From Lactarius indigo (lineage: Eukaryota; Basidiomycota; Agaricomycetes; Russulales; Russulaceae): DNA of 64,000 nucleotides. Made by a program: the position numbers and the translations under genes. Positions 42,740 to 54,801 of this stretch are shown here, in pieces (within the stretch, counting starts at the first letter, position 1; each line of letters starts with the position of its first letter). The notes beneath the pieces were generated by a model that ran no database searches, had not been told where the DNA came from, and saw nothing but the letters and a program-made list of their open reading frames with translations. The stretch lies in assembly GCA_025766275.1 (NCBI GenBank), contig JAFKAC010000056.1, forward strand, positions 186,001-250,000, in the 5' to 3' direction.

Positions 42740-45700
42740 CGTAGCCCAGCGCGAGAAAGTGCGAGTTGGCAGGAAAATGACTGGAGAGTCGGATATTGGG
42801 GAGTTTGCTTGGGGACGCGCTACTTGTTGAACTTGAAGATGAAGACGAAGAGGCGATGGTTGACTCCGATTAGCTTCCAATACACCAAAATCGTTACCGC
42901 TCGGCCAAAGCTTACATACCTGTCCTTGCGCCTACATCTGTTAAACTGGAGCCTGTCAACACATAAAAAAGTAGGCCCAGGTGGTCAGGCTTGCCTTGTC
43001 TTGTTGAGAAAGCCACAGTCGCCTCAGGCCAAGCCAGGTCGGACCATGTATTGTAGACAGTGCCGTGAGGGGAGCCCATCACATCTACTTAAAACCTACA
43101 GTAAGTCCGTGACGGAAAAGGATGTTTCTCAAGGAGGTGCTCGGGCCGTACTAGGGTTCGCCGCCGATAACCGAGCCCAAGGCTGACCCGAGATAGGATT
43201 GTTTCAAGCTCTTGTAGTTCGGGAGAAAGCTTCGGTGATGGTCTCTCGCTTGCAGTTAACATCTCTGATGCTTGAACGCTCCGGTTTCCCGATTGTCACG
43301 CACTGGTATCACTGGTATCTCTTCTCCATGTACATAAGGTCTACTTTTCTCCTTGACTACGGAGAGGAGGCGTAGGCCTTGCTGGTATCCGCTCCCAAGT
43401 CGCGCCAAGGATGCTGAGGGAATGGCAACTGTAAACTCCCATTGAGGCCTCGATGGTGATTCTTTCCTTGATCACACGGCGACGACCTTATTCTCCAAGC
43501 TTCCTTGTCCGGACCGGTGACGTGCAACGCGGCTCTAACTTACTGTACTTGAATGACTCACCGGCATGCTCGCTGGGGATATTGTAGTGCGCTTATTCAC
43601 AAATGGCGCTCCGTGATCATTACCCCAACGTAATTATAACACATTCATGTTCTTATCGTACTAACTTATTCTCCACGTGCTTACGGTTAAAATTCTATGA
43701 TCCTGGTAACACATAAACCAATGGGTGTAGAAAATAGAACAACGCGGCATATGACCTTTCCCTCATGTCCAGGTTATGGACAAGAGCTCGATGCCGGAGA
43801 AACCAGGCGCGCTGCATCACTACGAGCACAGCCAGAACGCCTTCGAGTTGGGCCAGGTCTTAGACACTCATAGCCTCACTGGGAGCGTGGGGTTACGTGT
43901 TTTGGGATGTCTTTACCCTTCGCGATGGGGCTCTGACTATGAACATACCCTGTTACCCTCCTTGGAACTGCAAAAACTTCACCCTCCTAAGACCAGAGTT
44001 TACACGCAGCATCGATTACGTGAATCCAACGCATTGAGGTCTATGTGGAGATGTGGCGCAAATTATCACCGAGCTAGCCAAATCTTTTTACCGACGGTAT
44101 CCCTGCCTTTGTCAACTTGTACGAGTCCATCGCGGAGGTTTTCAGATTTTCAGTGCAACGGGAAATCGAATTTCCACCTTTGACCCTTGTCCACTCTCCT
44201 GGTCTTCTCCCTAGCTCGGAATGCAGGATCGCCGCCGCCTCCACCCTTGCAGTCCGGCCCGGTCGACCTCTTTATTTTTTAAAAATCCGAATGTAGGCCT
44301 CTTACGCATTGGCCTTTCTAAGCTGCGGCAACATCCAACTATCCCTTTTTGGCTTCATCCAGAGCGCTCCGTAGCGGCTTAGCCTCGCTGACCAAGTCGC
44401 TGATTGTCGAATATCAACCTAATGATCATGACAGGGTGGATACAAGTGGGTCGCTCATTTCGATCGGAACACTCCTCAATAGTCCTACTATCCGTTTATG
44501 CCTCTTCGGGAGTGGAATGGGCGTGTGGTGGTTGGGGAAGAAGTCCGCTTACACGTCTCTGGAGATAGAAGGCACTCACCTGATCATAGACTATTAGAGC
44601 ATCCTCGATTTTGCCCCAGCTCGCCCGATTTGCGCCACGATACCAGGAGGCAAGCGACGACAGGTGGTGTATGTCCTACGGCCGCTCTCTGAGTTACGTC
44701 AGTGTTGCTCTTCTATCTCTGATCACCTGCGAGCATCGAGTGGGGGAGCCTCATTATGCAATTCTGGCAGACGAAGAGTTTATTGAAGGCGTTCTGATCA
44801 GAGTAGGTGGCTCCACTTACTCTGCACGCTTCACTTCTAATCGGGTAGCCTCAAGACGGTGATGGAGACGGCCATAACTAGTCCAGAATCTGCATGTGGG
44901 ACAGGCGGTTCGTGAGAGTTTCTCCTGTATATGGCATGGGTCTATCTGGACATAGCGGTCAGAAGATCCCAAGAATGAGTTCACAACCAAGGATGGCCAA
45001 GCGGGAGGGCCATGCTGTTCGCACGCCAGACAATTGAATTGTAGTACAGAAACTGATAGTTTTCCCTACGCTTTAAGCATAGTTCGGCCCAAAATTGACA
45101 ACCTCACGTATCAAACGAGGCATCCTTAGAGGCGTCGTTACCATCCAAATTAAACGCGCCTTCGAAATCGAGGCGATCAGAAAGCAAGGTATGCCTAGTG
45201 AATGGCCTATTAATTCCCTCTACTAGCAAGTGAGAAGCCTTAAACGGCTGCGACGTGGATGGCAGGCACTTGTAAGATATAGCCAGCCAGCCGGCGGGCA
45301 GGGGGTGCTTCGGTGGTTGCCGTTCCACTACATCACGGGACTCGGAGTTAGGCGACGTAAGGTGTCCACGCCTGCCACACGGACTTTCCACCCGCTTCTT
45401 GGTACCATGGGATTGTGATGATACTTCACCCTTTTACTACCTTTTCCTTGGGTCCCGGAAACTTGAATAAAGCTTGGTGGGCCACCTATTGTACTCAGGT
45501 CGATAAGGTCTATCCTACCAATGCGAGACGGCCTAGCTAAAGGACCGGTTGACTAAAACTTCTGCTGCTGATCCGATAGGGCGCTTCTGTGATGCGAAGA
45601 CGTGGGGCTTGGAAGATTGAAACCTGGTTCTCCCGTTGCGTCCGCTGTATCACTTCCTTGTGGACTTAGGAAATTTCCCAAATGCGCGCTCGGTCCAGTT

Positions 45701-46290
45701 ACCGCCCTCTGAAAGGATGTTGAATGCCAAAAGTGTTGACAGCCACGGGAATCCTCATATGGTTTACGGTCTCGCGAGGTCTAATGGGCTGTTGCCTTGT
45801 CACTGGTCGAACTGATTGCAACTGTATCCTGTGACCTTTCAGTTTCTCTTCAGAAGGGCTTGATCTCCCCATTTTCCAGAGGAGCCCAAAGTATTCTATT
45901 AGGCGCCCTATCTGGAGTTTCAACCGGCAATAAGTCTGTCTGATCACCTATCGCCGAGGCTCATTTGATGGGGTTATTCCACAATTGACCAACAGTGATT
46001 CACGACAGCATTATGTTGACACGTTTTTACATTGGGTATGAATGCCACTAGGGCGTGCGAATGCCACCCACATAACCTGGTACACGGCCGAACGGCAGAC
46101 GAATCCTTAGCGCCGCACTTCCCTCCACAGCTGGAAATCCTGTTGACTTCTGTAGATGTTGATATCGGCATTTCCGGACACTGGCGCGCTTTCGCTTTGT
46201 CAGAGTTTGTGGGATCCCAGAAGGAACTCGTCGCCCCCTGGCGCCGTCTATCTCTACTTCTTTTGTCACAGTCCGAGTCCTCTGCGACTC
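42740..46290. other. Gene-poor stretch, nothing recognised
   Basis: Several frames of 60-160 codons exist (for example 42707-43186 + and 43776-44183 +) but without domains, conserved blocks or convincing introns. A segment GTTCGGCCCAAAATTG near 45081 also occurs near 24960. The frame at 43776 starts with ATG and could be a small hypothetical gene. Confidence 0.35.
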
Positions 46291-46304
46291 CCACCAGGCC
46301 GCCT

Positions 46305-46310
46305 TATAAA
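46305..46310 (+). promoter_or_regulatory. TATA box of the NmrA-like gene
   Basis: TATAAA, 50 bp upstream of the ATG at 46355. Confidence 0.55.
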
Positions 46311-46354
46311 GTGCGCTCCGTTCAGCAAGATTAGATGTCTATTCGTGGCAATCC

Positions 46355-47301
46355 ATGACTATTGTGATCCTCCCAGCAACCTCTCGCACTAATACCTTCG
46401 TTATCAATGCGCTACTTTCGTTTCCTCGCCCTCCATCTATCCGCCTTGTAGCACATACGAATACTTCGAGGATGCGTCTTCAGGAAGTGTTCGTGAACCG
46501 CCCAAACGTATCCACCGCAGTCGCGGATCTCCTTGATCCGCTTTCCCTCCGTAACGCCCTGAACGGAGCCCGTGTGGTGCTCTACAACGGGCCTGTCCTC
46601 GCGAACGAAGCTCAGATGGGCAAGAATGTCGTTGATGCGGCATGTGCAATGGACATCGAGAAGTTGGTCTACTGCAGCGTACTCCACCCATATATATCTC
46701 GGCTCCCTCACCACCGCTCCAAGCTAGAGTGGGTAATCCAATTGTGACCTCCGTTTTTTATTACTAACGCTGTGCTCGTCCCAGGGTAGAAGAATACATC
46801 TTCGAATCTGGCCTGAACTACACTATACTCCAGGCAAGTACTCGCTCAGTTGTGAAGCCGGAAGCCGGTTGACACACGGACTCCCACCAGCCCGCTCACC
46901 TAATGCAGAACATTGCCGTCAAAAATGCTCTGCAGTGTGGCTATCTTCAAGTCCCGTTTTCTCCACTGGTCACGCACGGATTTCTGGACCTCGCAGACTT
47001 CGCGGCGGTTGCCGCCGCAATATTACGTGCTCGCCCGTCCGCACACGCCCGAACGCGATATGAGCTTGTCGGGGACATGGCATCATACAGGGACGTTTCC
47101 CAGTGGCTATCCGAAAGCGCCCGTATGCCTATCACCGTCGACCGTGTCGACCGCGACACTGCCGTACAGCGTCAAGTGCATTCTGGGCGTCTGAGGGATG
47201 CTTACGGCTGCGACGCTTTGGCGCGCATGATCGTTTATTACGAAGAGCAGTACGTCGGAATACCCTCCGAATCACGCATGCCCTCTTTGAAACCGAATTA
47301 A
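46355..47301 (+). CDS. NmrA-like NAD(P)-binding protein (atypical short-chain dehydrogenase)
   Basis: Three exons: 46355-46728, 46785-46833 and 46909-47301. N-terminal beta-strand MTIVILPATSRTNTFVINAL occupies the place of the dinucleotide-binding loop, but the usual GxTGxxG glycines are replaced (PATSRTN). Later come DLLDPLSLRNALNGARVVLY and KLVYCSVLHPYISRL, NmrA/NAD(P)H-binding family landmarks, and the second exon EYIFESGLNYTILQ with the downstream NxA block. Length about 271 residues fits NmrA-like regulators, which sense redox cofactor or act as small reductases. The second intron is GC-AG (CAG/GCAAGT). Function cannot be fixed from sequence. Confidence 0.8.
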
Positions 47302-47304
47302 CCT

Positions 47305-49430
47305 AGCGGTCTGGTTGGGAGCCTGAATACCCTGCGCTGGCTTCTTGGTCGAGAACCAATATCAGTAAAGCGGTACATCGTGAAGGAAGCACACACCTGA
47401 TATTTGTCAGCGGCCCGCAACCCCGTGATGACAGGAAACGATTGTCGGCGGCCGCTGCGATGACCTTGAACTTGAGTGTACTGTACGAGCTACGATTGTC
47501 TCTGATGATTTGACGTGGTGTGGTCATGTATTTACCAGATATACCCACGCGATCCTTGAGCGATTAGGGGGGTATAGTACGGGCGCTGAACGACACCTCG
47601 AGACTGAGACCTTGCCGAGACCCACTGTTGCTATTGGTTGCTATTAATATACCTGAGTTAGGGTGCCTCTCCCCCGGCCTCCCCAACTCTGTCAAAGGAT
47701 CGCCTCTCCGTTTCCTAGATTTGGCCTATCGTGGCGAGTTCTCCCAGAACGACCAAGTGTCGCCGACCAACCTTCCCGGCCACGATGGGCTACACAGCCC
47801 GAGCGTCTATTACATACTATTCGGGTTTACCCATCTACTATTTACACGGCCCCGGCGGGCGATCGGCTTTTGTCCTAGATACATGCACCGGAATATAATG
47901 TGTGTCTTAAAAAAGTCAGTTTGGCAGGGAGAACATACCATATAAGTGTGTTATGCGAATCGCGAACCCACCGACCCCTTACTTCTCGGCGCTTCGATAG
48001 CCCTATACGACAGGAGATACAGAGAACCTACTGCGTAGTCGAGACTCGTACAGGGCAGTGATCTATTTGAGGGAACATCGCTCGATTAGGACTCGTTTGC
48101 AACAAGGAGACAGAATGTACACTGCGTGCGCTAAACAAGAACAGAAGCAAGCGAGCGTCGGCCTTCCCGTGGCTCAGACAGATCAACGCAAGGGACAGCT
48201 CCTTACAGTCGAGGAAGTCCACAGAGTTATCACGCCAGCACCGGAACCGAAACGGCCCCAATAAGATTGCTGTAGCACGAAGATGGGGCCTGGAACAGTT
48301 GTTTTCGTGATAGACTGGTGGGTCAATCACATTCGGATGGATAGCTGAAATGTGGACAATGCTAGAGCTAGGGATACGGCGTAGCAGGGAGCAGAGTGGA
48401 GGCCAAATGGGGTCCAAAGTAGGTGTCACAGTCACAATCACGATGGGACGATTCACACCTCACCGTGGGGTGAGTCCCACTACTAGCACACACACTCGGC
48501 TATGCCATGACCCGAGCGCTGAAAGTCACAGTAACCGGGGGGACGAAGGCTAAGAGACAGTGGGAGATGCGGAAAGAACCGTGGATCTCGAGGGGGACTG
48601 TTCACGCAAGACTTGGCAAGATTGAAGCCGCCATCAACTTTGTCGACAATGGCCCCAGCACTTCACGAACACAAGCACCTCGTGCTTCGGGTTGCATGGC
48701 AACGTTCACGACCCCGGGCAAGTAGGTTGCGCAGCTGCAGCGCAGCCTCGAGGGTACCACGGTTCATTGTACGTACAAGCCGCGCGAGCACCAGCGTCAC
48801 GCTCGCATGCTTTCCTCCGGAGAAATTCGCCAAAGCGCGCCCCCCCCGTGACACAGAACTAAGCGAGCGCTTTGCTGGGCCCTTCCTTTGGAATGATTCT
48901 CCTTCCAAGCAATGTCCATGCGTGCCTTGGACTTATCTCTGAGTTCTTGCACCACTCAGACACCGACGAGAGCTTCTGGTCGTTTCGATAAGCCAGTGAT
49001 AAGGCTCTCCTGTTACTGTAAAGGTTGTCTGTTCGGGGCTATCAGACCGCGCCCGGAGTTTGCCTGAGACCTGAGGTCGTCATATGGATTATGGAACAAT
49101 GACACCACAAAGTCGGTGCGCGAGAGCCCGAGGAAGTCTGTCGTCTTCTGAAAAACCGCAGACAGGTAGTAAAAAAAAAACTCCCTGGTCGAGCACGGGA
49201 TATGGTTTCACATATAATGGAAGCGCATTTTACGTTTTCGCGGCTTCAATGACCCTGATGGAAAATTAGTGAGAAACGAGGCCAATTACTGTACAGGATC
49301 ACTCAAGGATCACAGATTTTCGAAACTCCCACGGCGGCCCCTGACTCCGCCTCCGGCCCGCTATGGCAACGGGGTCCCACCAGAGTCCTGCTACTTGACT
49401 GTCATCTTTGCTATTGCAGCGGGGCTGATC
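47305..49430. other. Intergenic, no gene supported
   Basis: Overlapping short frames on both strands at 48028-48942. No domain recognised. Confidence 0.4.
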
Positions 49431-49433
49431 TTC

Positions 49434-52168
49434 ATGGGAAAGAAAAAATCGAATGCTCAGACAACAAAAGCGGCTGCCAAGGCTGCCAAGAAATCTAGGG
49501 TTGCACAGAAAACCGAACGCAAGGAGAAGAAGAAACAAGGAAAAGCGAAAGACGACTTTGACGACGATCAGGACCTTGAGGCGATCCTCGAGAATGTATT
49601 AGAGCATGCTGTATCCACCCTTCCTAGTTCAGCTAACAGAGACCTTTCTAGTAGATCCGCCGAGAGTGGGAGGAATCTCATGCTGTAACTGAGGAACTTG
49701 TCGAAGGTCCGCCAAGCCGGAGAGCGAACGCGACCCTCACGCCATGTCCTTCTGGTGACCATCTGTGGTGCATTGGAGGAGAGTTTTTCAGCCAAGATGG
49801 GAAAGCGGTGTGCTATCTCCTAACGTTTCATTTCTTGGTCTAATGATGCCACCCAGTATTTTTACAGTGATGTATTCCGATACACCCCTGAGAAGGTGCG
49901 TCATGGCGCAGCAGTGTAGCACATTTTAACGCTGTGTGTTGGACTCGGATGTCAATTTCCTCAGGATGAGTGGCGAAAGTTTGTCTCCCCAGCATGTCCG
50001 GGTCCACGTTCCGCCCATGCTGTCGTTCCTTCTGCTGCGGGAGGAGGCAAGCTCTTCCTTTTCGGTGTGCCAACGTCCACGCGGTCACTGGATATATCAG
50101 ACCTCATCAGATTCTAGGGGGTGAATTTTCATCATTATATCAGAACACCTTCCACCATTACCGTGACTTTTGGTGCTTCGATATCACAACGAGGTCATGG
50201 GATCGTATCGAAACCAAAGTTCGCCCATCGGCACGCTCTGGACACCGGTTCGCTTTCTCATACTGTGGTTCAAACACCCTTTCTTATCGAGCGACTATCT
50301 AGAATGGCGTTGTGGAAGCACTATATTGTTCTGTTTGGTGGGTTTTACGATCCGGGAATTGCCAGTGAGTACCATCAAAAGGGTCTGCGTTGGGCTCTGA
50401 ACAGATTGCTATTATGTTAGCACGATATATGAACGATCTGTGGGTATTCGATACACAGGAGTATAAGTGGCAACAAATAGAATTTAAGGACCCCAATGAG
50501 CGCCGCCCATCGTAAGCTACTGTTTAATATGATAGGCTGGGCAAACTTTGACCATTCACCGAAATTACGCCAGCCCCAGAAGCGGCTTCTCATTTCTCTC
50601 CACACCGGAAGGTATTATTCTTCATGGTGCGTACGGCACTCCTGGCCTAGGACATCGCGCTGATACCACGGAGCAGGGGGATATTGCAAGGAATATATGA
50701 AGGGAAAGCGCCCCGTCGGTATTATGCTCGATGACACCTGGCTTCTCCGGTCAGTTCAACGTCATTTTGACCCTGAATACCTAGTCATAGTTGATCGCAT
50801 TCCATCGCGGGCAGCCTATCGCTTGCATCCGCTCCCGAAGGTGCCACCGGGAAAACGAAATTTGAACCTTTGGTTGCGAAGTGGGAACGCCGAAAGCGCC
50901 CCTCGACAGCGTATGCGCCAGCGCTACGATCTGGGTCAACCATGGCGCTCTGGGGTGCGAAAGGGATGGGCGTGCTATTTGGAGGCGTGACTGACGAGGA
51001 CTCAGATGAAGAAACACTGAAGAGCGTCTTTTGGAATGATTTGTAAGTTGGTCTTTCTAGTCTTTATCCCCATAATCCCACTCGGCCGCGAAAGGAATGG
51101 GTACCAGTTCGCGGGAAATGGAAAATGGGTGTCGATGATGCTCAAAGCGCCAAAGAAAAGGGGCGGCAAGAAAAAGAAGGAGGTCCCGCGCGATGACGAC
51201 GAAGGCGAGGCAGAGAGAGCGGCTGTCCTCGAGCCGGAGTTAGAATCAGATCCCGGAGATCCGCTCCTCTCCACACCAATGCCACGGTATAATGCGATGC
51301 TTGCCGTATTGCGCAATACGCTTTACATGTACGTCCCCATATCTCCGCATTTCGTTAATCTGAGACCGTCCCCATGACCAGCTACGGTGGCATCTTCGAA
51401 CGTGGCTCTCGCGAATACACACTCGATGATTTCTATTCCCTCGCTCTTGACAAAATGGATCGCTATGTCTGCCTGAAAAAGAGCGATATAATTATCCCAG
51501 AGGGTGACGACGAGAGCAGTAGTAGCGAAGATGATGATGACGGTGGAGATAGCAGCGACGAAGACGAAGATGAAGGCGAAGACGAAGACCAAGGCGGAGA
51601 CGATGAAGAGATGTTGTTAGGAGACGGGGAAGCACCGGAAATAAACGACGCAGGTGGTGAAATCGCTGAAGAGCCGGTAGGTTCTGTGCAAGAGACGAGA
51701 TATGCGTCATCTTCTCCTCTAACCAACTTCCTCCGTGAAACAGGAGGTTTCCCTGCGTGATCAAGCGACTGCCTTCATGGGGGTATCAAAGGACACCAAA
51801 CGCTCTGAGGAGGATATTATTAGTACGCCCCTTCCGGGAGAGACACTTGCCGTTTTCTACGCACGTTCTCGTGAGTCTTTTTTTCTTTGCGTCGCCTGTC
51901 GAATAGCAAGACGTTTCACTTATGACAAACTGTGATACATACAGGGGAATACTGGGCACAGAAAGCGCGCGAAAGCAGTGACAATAGGGGGAAGCTTTTA
52001 CGGCGCGATGGCTTCTCGCTTGCGGAGGAGCGTTACGGGACTTATAAGCCCATTTTAGAGGAGGTCGAGAAAATCCTGGCAGAAGCTGGCCTGGACGAAG
52101 AGGAAATGAAGCGCGCTTCTGCGACAGGCCAGGCAGGAGGAGTAGGGCAAAGCCGCAATCGTAGGTGA
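49434..52168 (+). CDS. KEL3: Kelch-repeat protein with C-terminal DUF4110-like region (Kel3/KLHDC4 family)
   Basis: Fourteen exons, all with canonical junctions: 49434-49595, 49655-49807, 49857-49895, 49965-50064, 50118-50247, 50303-50364, 50421-50511, 50580-50626, 50677-50749, 50815-51042, 51095-51328, 51382-51676, 51744-51870 and 51945-52168. Begins MGKKKSNAQTTKAAAKAAKK, a basic N-terminus typical of the family, followed by a 'DLEAILENIRREWEE' block. Kelch blades are seen at WCIGGEFF, SGHRMALWKHYIVLFGG, GIILHGGY and GVLFGGVTDEDSDEE. An acidic tract (Asp/Glu/Ser) precedes PGETLAVFYARSREYWAQKA and RRDGFSLAEERYGTYKP, the DUF4110-like end. Yeast Kel3 and human KLHDC4 share this architecture. 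The gene is intact and probably a conserved housekeeping gene; its exact role is not known to me. Confidence 0.92.
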
Positions 52169-52169
52169 A

Positions 52170-54795
52170 ACGGGAATCGCGATCAGAGCGAGGTATAAGT
52201 ATCATGCGTATCATGTCCAAACGTTATCACAGCTGGGCGATATTGTCAAACTATAGGACAGTTTCAATTCGTGATTCAGATGCCAAGCGAGGAAGCGCTA
52301 GATCGACCTTCAACTGCACTCATTCTCCCACTGGTACTGTAGTACCGCTTTTGTCGAGCCACGCAGTTGTTCCTGACCTGATTTCGTCTTCAATGTTCCG
52401 AGGAGAAATTTCAAAAACCAACTGACAACTGGGGAGCCGAATTACTGTATAGCCCCGCCCCACAGAGCCATCGCATTGGTCAGTTGGTCAGCTTCGCTAT
52501 GTCAATGAGCCACGCCGGGGACGTGGTTCTGACAAAGACTGAGTGCCTGCCAGTGGTGCGAGAAAGCACGTACTGTAATATTTAAGGTACGCTTGCATCG
52601 ATCATCTCGCTCTCGGGCACAGCTCGGGCATTCAACTGAATGCAGCCCCACGTCGACCACGCAGCTGCAACACCTGGTCAGTTGAAGGTTCATACAAAGG
52701 TTTATTTATCGCTACTTGCGCTGAGGCGCTGAGGTCGATGCTGAGGCACCAGCACTATGGACATAGCGGGTGCTCTCTCGCTTTGACTCGGAGTCCGCGG
52801 CCATATCCCGGCCCCACAGCGATGGCCCGACATGACCACGTGATAGTCTTATCTCACAATTTACAGTCCCTTGGTCCCCTGCGCTCTCCTGTGTTTCTCT
52901 TTCAAAGGATGACCGGACGACCTCTTCCACTCTCCTCCCCTGACGACATGTCTACGCGCCGGTCTGATGATGTTTTGAACTACACTCGGACCCTTGCTCG
53001 GATCCAGTTGAGACGTGAGTCGAAATCAAGGTCTAAATTCTAGTCGTGGCAAACACACGTAAATAAACTGATTGCCACCAGGCCATGAGAGTTCAAAAGA
53101 GACGTATCCCAAAGTACAATTGCCGTTTCGACAAAAAAAAAAAACCATAAGCGATCCCACGATGGCCACTCCTATCAATCGCAGGCAGTTTGTTTGCAAA
53201 AATTTGATACGATGTGGTGCGATAAGACAGTTTACAACTCTACGTCCGCAGGCCACTACACGCGACAGTATTTCTATAAGCTTGAAGTCGAACGACCTCA
53301 AAACTCGCATTTTTTTTTTCTACACAACAAGTTAGAATAGAAGAATACGCGCCACTTTATTTAGCAATGCCACCTTGAATGCCGCCGCAAGATCCGCCGG
53401 GGCCGAGCAACATCTGCCACTGTGGCTACTCCACCGTACAGTAAGACAACTAATTTGGCAGCACCGTACCGTATCCGAGCTGCTCCACTCCGCTTTTCGT
53501 GACGTAATAAGTAATTGTGGGTAGTTTGCACTGGCGGACTTGCTGGCGGACGTAGCCAAGTAAAACAGGATGGGATATCTGAGAAAATTGCAACTCTACG
53601 CAGAGAATCATGGGGTCACTAGCGCTCCAGAACATATGATAGCTCGATATATTTTTTTGTACCCATTTAAATCCCGGCTGGTAGGCCCAGACAGGACGCA
53701 GCGTGAACAAGCACTAAGGGGGGGGTTATAACGCTAAGGTGCTCACTGGCAGTAATAGGCCGTAAATTGGTTGAGCAACACGAGCATCGTGCCAGCTCCT
53801 AGGGTGATTGATGACAGCGGTAATTATTTCCCCCAGACATCACAAGTGGTTGATCAGTGCGCAGTGACATATCGTGCACCTCGGAGGGACAGAGCGAAGA
53901 CTGCAAGCTTAAGCCCGTCCACACTAGTACAAAAAACCCCACCACCTTCCCTCCGAGAAATGGATGAAGTTGGGCGATAAGGTCATTCAGGCGTTGAAAT
54001 TACTGGCCCTCAGGCTGTTGAATCGCAGCAGGTGGAATGGAACGGACGGTTCGGAGGAGGATGTGAAGACCAAAGTTCAATGTAACGGGAGACAGAGGTC
54101 GGAATAAGCGCAAATATCCTTGCAAATATCTGTTGTAGGGCGGTTGACATGAGATAATGACCCAGCAGTGTAGGAGAACAATGTAAAGTCGGCACGTGTA
54201 CCACCATACCTTCATGGCCAACGCAAGGCCGAAACCCGAGGGCATAAGACTTGGAGCAAGACTCGGAGTCAATATATTATTGTTGCTTGGCTGTCCGAAT
54301 ATTTTACCCTAATTTGGCATAACTTTTGTACTCCGACGTGGTGTAGGGGGGCTTCCTACAGTAAACACCACTGGCAGTCGTCTAGGATCCTTGTCGTTGA
54401 GGTAGGCTTATGGGAAGTCACCCACTGTAACGTGGCAACAAGTGGCCCGGCTCGACGAATATTCAAGTCTGCCAATGTCTTGGCCTGTGCAACTATGCAA
54501 GGGACAGTGTTCAGTTCGTGTTCGTTTTTCGATCGTAGGCCCGCCCCATATATTCGGTCGTTATGCCAGGAAATTGCCCCAATTACAGTATCTACGTGAT
54601 TGCAGATGACTTGTATGGTCCCGCGGCTTCCAATCCTCGGTGCGCGGTAATGCGTACCTCGGCCAGGGCGACCCGGTCTCGGGCTTGCTCATTAGGCTGC
54701 TATCGTTATGACTTAAAACCCACATAACAAAGTAAGGTGCTGGTCTCATCACATTTTCCAACTTGCCGTGTCAGCAGTCTCCTGGCGGGAATTTC
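52170..54795. other. Intergenic, no gene supported
   Basis: Frames at 52738-53043 (+) and 52712-52930 (-) overlap antisense and lack recognisable features. An A-run is at 53134 and a T-run at 53311. Confidence 0.4.
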
Positions 54796-54801
54796 GCTGG
54801 C

